Assembly (NCBI RefSeq): GCF_900095205.1
Contig: NZ_LT606951.1
Coordinates: 186,001-250,000 of the forward strand
Length of the DNA: 64,000 nt
Direction of reading: 5' to 3'
From: Polynucleobacter necessarius
GTDB taxonomy: Bacteria; Pseudomonadota; Gammaproteobacteria; Burkholderiales; Burkholderiaceae
A program made the position numbers and the translations under genes. Numbering within the stretch: the first letter of the stretch is position 1; each line of letters starts with the position of its first letter. The notes under the pieces were generated by a model. The model did no database searches. It was not told where the DNA came from and saw only the letters and a program-made list of their open reading frames with translations. Positions 59,429-64,000 of the stretch are shown piece after piece.

Positions 59429-59791
59429 TTATTTCTTAGCGCAAGGGAAGCGGGAGGCTAAGAAACCTAACACCACACCAGCAGCAGGTTTGTCAGCAGT
59501 TTGAGGATTTTCACCAGCCCACTTAACAAAATCAGCAATCACGGTATCGCGTTGTGGTGCTGGTTGCTTCACGCAAATAAATGGTTTTGCCCGTTGTGGG
59601 TGACGTGTTACTAAGTAAGCGTCATACACGCTGATTGTATAACCAATACAGAAACTGCGCGATTCTGGGCTTGCTGGTAATTTGCAAACATTGACGAGCT
59701 CTTGGGTACTGAGCACTTGGATTTTTTCTTCGGCTTGTGCGGCACCTGAAAATGCGCCAATAACAGCCATGGCAACGAGGAATTTCTTCAT
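59429..59791 (-). CDS. Small secreted protein resembling the Rap1a/Tai family
   Basis: A 120-residue periplasmic protein. ATG 59791 (MKKFLVAMAVIGAF) is chosen over 59908 because it gives a clean signal peptide cut after AAQA. Four cysteines remain in the mature part (VNVCKLPASPESRSFCIGY, KPFICVKQ, SRFPCAKK), suggesting two disulfides. The pattern resembles Rap1a/Tai immunity-type domains, first described as antidotes to type VI effectors, but many such proteins have no effector nearby and none is seen here. The immunity role is not supported by context. Confidence 0.6.
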   Translation of the reverse strand: MKKFLVAMAVIGAFSGAAQAEEKIQVLSTQELVNVCKLPASPESRSFCIGYTISVYDAYLVTRHPQRAKPFICVKQPAPQRDTVIADFVKWAGENPQTADKPAAGVVLGFLASRFPCAKK

Positions 59792-59928
59792 GGGTTCCCC
59801 CTTGGACATATGTTTAATTGATAATAAACTATCCAAACCACTTATTGGTGCACTAAATAGGTGTAGGATGCGCTCATTTAGGTTTTTTAATTCCCCATAA
59901 TGATGCAAAAAATAAAAAGGGAAATTTC

Positions 59929-60930
59929 ATGGAAACTTTGAAATCAGGAAGTGATGCTCTATTTATCTTGCTTGGTGCAATCATGGTTCTTGTCATGCAT
60001 GCTGGTTTTGCATTTTTGGAGCTAGGAACTGTACGCAAGAAAAACCAAGTCAATGTTTTGGTCAAAATTTTGGTGGACTTTGCGGTCTCAACGATTGCAT
60101 ATTTTTTATCGGCTACAGCATTGCCTATGGTGTGAACTTTTTCTCTGGCGTAGAGTTGCTAGCCGAGAAGAATGGCTACGAGTTGGTGAAATTTTTCTTC
60201 TTACCCACCTTTGCTGCTGCAATCCCAGCAATTATTTCGGGTGGTATTGCAGAGCGCGCTAAATTTAATCCTCAGTTAATAGCCACCTTTGTATTGGTAG
60301 GTTTTGTATACCCCTTCTTCGAGGGGATTGCGTGGAATCAACACTACGGTATTCAGGCTTGGATTAAGGGTTTGACTGGCGAGGAGTTTCATGATTTTGC
60401 TGGGCCAGTTGTGGTGCATGCAGTGGGAGGCTAGATTGCTTTACTTGCCGTTATTCTTCTGGGGGCACGTCGCGGACGCTATACAAAAGAGGGTCAAATC
60501 TCCGCTCATCATCCTCCCTTAAGTATTCCCTTTCTGGCCTTAGGTGCATGGATTTTGGCGGTAGGCTGGTTTGGCTTTAACGTGATGAGTGCGCAAACCA
60601 TCGACAAGATTAGCGGCCTGGTTGCGATGAACTCATTGATGGCGATGGTCGGCGCGGCACACTGGCTGCCTGGGTAGTGGGTCGTGACGACCCTAGGTTC
60701 ACTTATAACGGCCCCCTCGACTAGTTGCTGTATGTGCCGGCTCAGATTTAATGCATCCTCTTGGTGCTTTGTTTGTTGGTCTAGTTGCAGGTGGCATTGG
60801 CGGTATTACGTTCACCGGTCAACTGATTGGTAGCGCCTTGGGTGTAGGTATAGCGTTGATCGGTGGATTTGTTGTGTACGGCGTGCTAAAAGCAGTCTTG
60901 GGTATTCGAATGTCGCAGGAAGAAGAGTAA
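59929..60930 (+). pseudogene. amtB: Ammonium transporter (amtB), broken
   Basis: AmtB conducts ammonia across the inner membrane. ATG 59929 gives METLKSGSDALFILLGAIMV and then MHAGFAFLELGTVRKKNQVN. A frameshift near 60115 leads to YGVNFFSGVELL, IPAIISGGIAER and VHAVGG. TAG at 60432-60434 stands for the Trp of the family sequence GGWIA. Later shifts near 60653 and 60715-60725 are needed to follow GTLAAWVVGRDDP, then VAVCAGSDLMHPLGALF. Only about 335 codons remain of the usual 400 or more, so segments may also be deleted. No glnK gene is adjacent. Confidence 0.93.
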
Positions 60931-61037
60931 TGAAGGCGCTGATTTAAGTGTTTATCGCATTTCCTCAACCCCCGATCGCGAGCCAAACTGGTAATTTCAT
61001 TAGCCTAAAGTCATTCATCTATAGCCTGATTCATACT

Positions 61038-61043
61038 TATAAT
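61038..61043 (+). promoter_or_regulatory. Consensus -10 box directly upstream of the gamma-carbonic anhydrase remnant
   Basis: An exact TATAAT lies 5 bp before the ATG at 61049, so the expected transcript start would fall on or next to the start codon (leaderless). The -35 region is weak (TTCATC-like). It may be chance, as the gene itself is dead. Confidence 0.35.
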
Positions 61044-61048
61044 GAGTC

Positions 61049-61573
61049 ATGGCTATATCTGAACTAGACGGAAATGTCCTTCAATTAGCTGAGGGTGCTT
61101 GGGTTGCCGAGAGTGCTGAAGTCATCGGCAAAGTAGCGCTCCATGAAGACGCGAGCATTTGGCCCAAAGTAGTTATCCGTGGCGATAACGATCTTATTCA
61201 AATCGGAGCAGGCAGTAATGTGCAAGACGCATCTATTTTGCATACTGATCCCGGTTACCCGTTCATCATTGGTCAAGGTGCCACTGTTGGTCATCAGGCG
61301 ATGCTTTACGGATGTCATATTGGGAATGGTAGTTTGATTGGAATTGGCGTAGTCATTTTGAATGGAGCCAAGATCGGTAAAACTGTTTGGTGGGTGCGGG
61401 CGCACTGGTAACCGAAGGTAAAAAATTTCCGGATGGTTCTATGATTTTAGGAACTCCCCGCAAAGGCGGTTAAAGAGTTAACGTTCGAACAAATTGCTGG
61501 GATTCATGATATTGCCAGGCGTTATGTTCAAAATGCACAGCATTATATCAAAACGTTCAAGAAAATTTCTTAA
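61049..61573 (+). pseudogene. Gamma-class carbonic anhydrase family protein, broken
   Basis: Left-handed beta-helix (hexapeptide-repeat) proteins of the gamma-carbonic anhydrase/YrdA family. The first 110 residues are open: [27 protein letters not shown], and the metal histidines in [17 protein letters not shown] frameshift near 61385 leads to [20 protein letters not shown] second near 61460 leads to AKAVKELTFEQIAGIHD and the C-terminal helix ARRYVQNAQHYIKTF. The repaired protein would be about 174 residues, the family length. Confidence 0.91.
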
Positions 61574-61590
61574 CTCACCCACATTTAATT

Positions 61591-62523
61591 TTGCTCTACG
61601 TATTTAATGTAGTTTTACCTGTTTTTTTACTCATCTTTATTGGGTATGCGGCAGGTCGTTCGGGTAAGTTGGGGATCAATGCTTCGATTGAGCTTAACCG
61701 CTTTGTAGTGTGGTTAGCTCTACTAGCGTTGCTTTTCAAATTCGCTGCCAATAGTGGCTGGCAAACTCTATGGCAACCCGGATTTGTTACTGCATTTTTT
61801 CTGAGCTGTTTAATTGTTTTTATTTTGGTTCTATTGATCAGTTGGGTTCGTAATTGAGACTTGGCTGCAGCTAGCTTTGATGGTCTGAGTGCCTCTTATT
61901 CGAATACAGGATATATGGGCATTCCATTATGTGCGCTTGCTCTTGGTCAAGAAGGGTTGGCACCAGCAATTATTTCTACATTCATCGTATTTGTGATGTT
62001 TGCTCTAGCAACGGTTTTGATTGAGATTGGAATCCAGTCGCATAAAAAATCTCACGAGATTTTGTTGGGTGTCATTAAATCACTCTGTACTAATCCTTTG
62101 TTAATTGCTCCAGTTGCAGGTCTATTATGGGCATCAAGCGGTTTCACTTTGTATGAGCCCATATTGCACAAGTCATTGCATTTCTAGCGGCTGCTTCTAC
62201 ACCATGTGCTCTTGTGTCGATTGGATTATTTTTGATTCAAAAAAGCACGACTTCACCCACCCAGGCGTTGGGGCATTAGTTTGGCAAAATTAATTCTGCA
62301 GCCGTTGATAGCTTAGGTAATAGCTGGCCCTATATTGGGCTTATCTGATTTGTGGATTAGCTCAATCGTTATTCTGAGTGCCCTCCCCACGGGCACTGGT
62401 CCTTTTATGCTTGCTCAGTATTACAAGGCGGATGGTAGTGTTATTTCGCATGTGGTTTTGATAACTACTGTTTGCTCTTTGCTGACAATCTCATCATTTC
62501 TGTGGTGGAGTAACCGGATTTAA
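61591..62523 (+). pseudogene. AEC (auxin efflux carrier) family transporter, broken
   Basis: A membrane permease of the AEC family, usually about 310 residues in ten helices. From a TTG at 61591 the reading is LYVFNVVLPVFLLIFIGYAAGR. TGA at 61855-61857 (probably from CGA) interrupts VRN-stop-DLAAASFDGLSASYSNTGYMG. A frameshift near 62165 leads to VIAFLAAASTPCALVSIGLF. Another near 62282 leads to LAKLILQPLIA, where TAG at 62313-62315 replaces a Trp. The end is IVILSALPTGTGPFMLAQYY. It overlaps the end of the convergent glutathione transferase by 30 bp. Confidence 0.9.
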
Positions 62524-63174
62524 TCCTTCGGCATCACTTTGCTTCTCCCACGATGCATCGACAAAAGCGGGTAATCTCATACATTCATGAAAAATGCTCA
62601 TTAATGTGGGATAGGTATCCACATCTACTTTTGCACTCAGCGCATTAAATAGTTGAGGCACTAAACAGATTTCGATTAAGCCCGGTTGGTCGCCGTAGGC
62701 AAATTTACCTCTTCTAGAGTCGCCACTTAATTGCTTCTCGATACTTTCTAGTCCTATCTTGATCCAGTGCTGATACCACTCATCTTTGGCTTCATTACTA
62801 ACGCCTAACTTTTTAATGAGATAGCGAAGTACGCGTTGATTGTTGAGCGGATGAATGTCGGAACAAATATCCATTGCCACCGAGCGAACCCAGGCTCGAT
62901 CGATCGCTAGCGTTGGTAAGAGCGCAGGCTTTGTTTGAATCTCTTCAAGGTATTCAACGATTGCTAATGACTGGTGAATACTTTGCTTGCCATCTTCAAA
63001 TAAAGGCACTAGGCGATTGGGATCTTTATTGCCATAAACCTCGGTCAATTGCTCGCCACCATTCTTGCTAAGGTGTACAGGAATCACTTCATATTCCAGG
63101 CCTTTGAGGTTGAGGGCAATTCGCACTCGAAATGCGGCAGAGCTACGCCAAAAGCTATAAAGCTTGGGAGTCAT
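62494..63174 (-). CDS. maiA: Glutathione S-transferase family protein, maleylacetoacetate isomerase type
   Basis: A 226-residue zeta-type glutathione transferase. The N-terminal thioredoxin-like domain has the zeta signature LYSFWRSSAAFRVRIALNLKG (first 20 residues or so, with the catalytic SSxxxR), NRLVPLFEDG and the gamma-Glu site QSLAIVEYLEE. An all-helical C-terminal domain has YGDQPGLIEICLVPQ. Members isomerise maleylacetoacetate in tyrosine breakdown or act on related compounds; no other gene of that pathway is in the window, so the symbol is tentative. Intact although surrounded by dead genes. Confidence 0.82.
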   Translation of the reverse strand: MTPKLYSFWRSSAAFRVRIALNLKGLEYEVIPVHLSKNGGEQLTEVYGNKDPNRLVPLFEDGKQSIHQSLAIVEYLEEIQTKPALLPTLAIDRAWVRSVAMDICSDIHPLNNQRVLRYLIKKLGVSNEAKDEWYQHWIKIGLESIEKQLSGDSRRGKFAYGDQPGLIEICLVPQLFNALSAKVDVDTYPTLMSIFHECMRLPAFVDASWEKQSDAEGLNPVTPPQK

Positions 63175-63266
63175 ATCAATACCTTAATTGAATTCAAGAC
63201 TCTAATAGTATATTGAGGATACTTAATCAGATCTGTATTTAGGCAAAAGGCGTTAGACTCATTTAT

Positions 63267-63896
63267 ATGCAAGATATTAATTTTTGGATTGGCATTGTCG
63301 CAACTATGGCCTTTGCGGTAACGGGAGTCTTGGCTATTGCAGGTTGTGGTGTCGATCTCTTTGGTGTGTTGGTGCTTGGTTTGATTACCGCGATTGGCGG
63401 CGGAACGATTCGCGACATTATTTTAGAGGTCCCCGTGTTCTGGTCTGAAAGCCAAATTTATGTTTAGCTTGCATTAGCTGCTAGCGTAATTACTTTCTTT
63501 GCAGAATCATTTTTTACACAGCCGCAAATTTATCGTTGGATGTTATACATTGATGGTTTTGGTGCAGCACTATTTGCAATACAGGGGGCTGACAAAGCAT
63601 CGAACATGGATTTTGGTTTACCAGTTGCACCGGTAAACTTGGGAGTGATCACTGCCATTGGTGGTGACTTATTGCGCGACGTACTTGCTGGCAGAAAAAC
63701 GCTGCTAATGTCACATGAGCTTTATGCAATTCCAGTGACATTAGGGTGTTGTGCATATGTTCTGATATTAAATTTCATGCCCCAGTTTGTAGTCGAGGGC
63801 TCAGTCATTTGCATGCTCGGTATATTTGGGTTGCGCGCAGCCGCAATTCACTGGAATCTGCGCGTGCCCAAAATGTTCATAACTAAAACGCGCTAA
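63267..63896 (+). pseudogene. TRIC/UPF0126 family membrane protein with one premature stop
   Basis: A trimeric intracellular cation channel-type (YicG/UPF0126) protein, about 209 residues with seven membrane helices. The start MQDINFWIGIVATMAFAVTG and the first family repeat GLITAIGGGTIRDII are present. TAG at 63465-63467, where Trp is expected (SQIYV-stop-LALAAS), splits it. The second half, in the same frame, includes the second repeat GVITAIGGDLLRDVLAGR and a normal end. No other lesion is seen. It may be a recent pseudogene or yield two half-proteins; the second half has an ATG at 63540. Confidence 0.85.
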
Positions 63897-64000
63897 CTGC
63901 TCCATCGCTACGAGGATCTCAGCCACCTCGCCAGGTGCCTGAAGGGTCGCGAATAATACAACCCATGCCCTACGGTCTCGTCAAAAGCATCTAGCATTTC
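63883..64000 (-). pseudogene. Possible gamma-glutamyltransferase C-terminal remnant (runs off the window)
   Basis: On the minus strand a degenerate C-terminus can be read: EMLDAFDETVG in one frame, then after a shift near 63963 GMGCIIRDPSGTWRGG, a TGA at 63919-63921, and DPRSDGAVSAF before a TAG at 63883-63885. The RDP...GG-x-DPR-DG pattern is the usual C-terminal strand of gamma-glutamyltransferase family proteins. Only about 38 codons are visible, so both the identity and the broken state are tentative. It overlaps the end of the TRIC-family remnant by 14 bp. Confidence 0.45.

Noticed and set aside
40709..63467. UAG might be recoded as Trp, since several TAG codons sit at Trp positions.
   Set aside because: Intact genes such as ubiB and the Atm1-type transporter end at TAG, most affected genes also carry frameshifts, and TGA also occurs at a Trp site. 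Mutation bias explains the pattern better.
7268..63896. The many frameshifts could all be sequencing errors.
   Set aside because: Long essential genes (uvrA, aspS, glyS, lptD, the 1280-residue oxidoreductase) are free of shifts, lesions concentrate in dispensable genes, and several genes carry stop substitutions as well. Single-lesion cases (dusB, NTF2-like) could still be errors.
1..64000. Mobile elements, prophage, CRISPR arrays, integrons, toxin-antitoxin pairs, tRNA genes.
   Set aside because: No transposase, integrase, direct-repeat array, toxin-antitoxin pair or tRNA-like cloverleaf was recognised by eye on either strand. A tRNA scan would settle the last point.

Overview
The window is a stretch of chromosome from a betaproteobacterium of the order Burkholderiales. 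Gene content and order (uvrA-MFS-ssb, ilvA-queF, DUF3683 oxidoreductase-DUF971-ubiE-Tim44-ubiJ-ubiB-DUF502-aspS-nudB, rplM-rpsI, dusB-fis-purH-ruvCAB, amgK/murU beside lptD-surA-pdxA-rsmA, miaB-ybeY-corC-lnt-glyQS-gmhB-plsC), the moderate GC content (judged by eye) and the protein sequences fit the genus Polynucleobacter. About 17 recognisable genes are broken by frameshifts and stop codons, and several carry many lesions. No insertion sequence, prophage, CRISPR array, integron or tRNA was seen. Mass gene decay without mobile elements suggests a genome adapted to life inside a host, such as the Polynucleobacter necessarius symbionts of Euplotes ciliates. The assignment is by recognition, not by a database search.

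Layout. 1-10.6 kb: kdsD (cut by the window edge), a Kef-type antiporter, uvrA, an MFS transporter, ssb, a queF pseudogene, a 5'-nucleotidase and ilvA. 10.7-19.6 kb: a giant FAD/Fe-S oxidoreductase, a broken DUF971 gene and a ubiquinone cluster (ubiE, Tim44-like, ubiJ, ubiB, DUF502). 19.6-26.6 kb: aspS, nudB pseudogene, an Atm1-type ABC exporter, glycerate kinase pseudogene, pyrC, and the RNase P RNA. 26.6-32.7 kb: OsmC-like pseudogene, a candidate small RNA, rplM-rpsI, argC, erpA, anmK pseudogene, tyrS and an NTF2-like remnant. 32.7-42.4 kb (minus strand): ruvB-ruvA-ruvC-purH-fis-dusB(pseudo), ubiH, pepP, and the murU and amgK pseudogenes. 42.4-48.1 kb: lptD-surA-pdxA(pseudo)-rsmA. 48.2-56.8 kb (minus strand): one long operon, miaB-ybeY-corC-lnt-glyQ-glyS-gmhB-plsC. 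56.9-64 kb: a decayed zone with a Na+/H+ antiporter, an OsmC protein, a lipoprotein, a small secreted protein and a glutathione transferase still intact among broken rhodanese, amtB, gamma-carbonic anhydrase, AEC transporter, TRIC-family and gamma-glutamyltransferase-like genes.

How the genes work together. What survives is information processing (aspS, glyQS, tyrS, rplM, rpsI, rnpB, miaB, rsmA, ybeY), DNA repair (uvrA, ssb, ruvABC), aerobic ubiquinone synthesis (ubiE, ubiH, ubiJ, ubiB), outer-membrane and LPS biogenesis (kdsD, gmhB, lptD, surA, lnt, plsC) and some amino-acid and nucleotide synthesis (ilvA, argC, purH, pyrC). What is lost is scavenging and accessory metabolism: MurNAc recycling (anmK, amgK and murU all dead), queuosine synthesis (queF), vitamin B6 synthesis (pdxA), a folate-pathway hydrolase (nudB), ammonium uptake (amtB), glycerate metabolism and several transporters.

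No clearly new multi-gene system was found. The most distinctive observations are the concerted loss of the MurNAc-recycling route, an intact candidate small RNA upstream of rplM, a perfect 23-bp inverted repeat between ubiH and dusB, and a nonsense-mutation spectrum dominated by former tryptophan codons.
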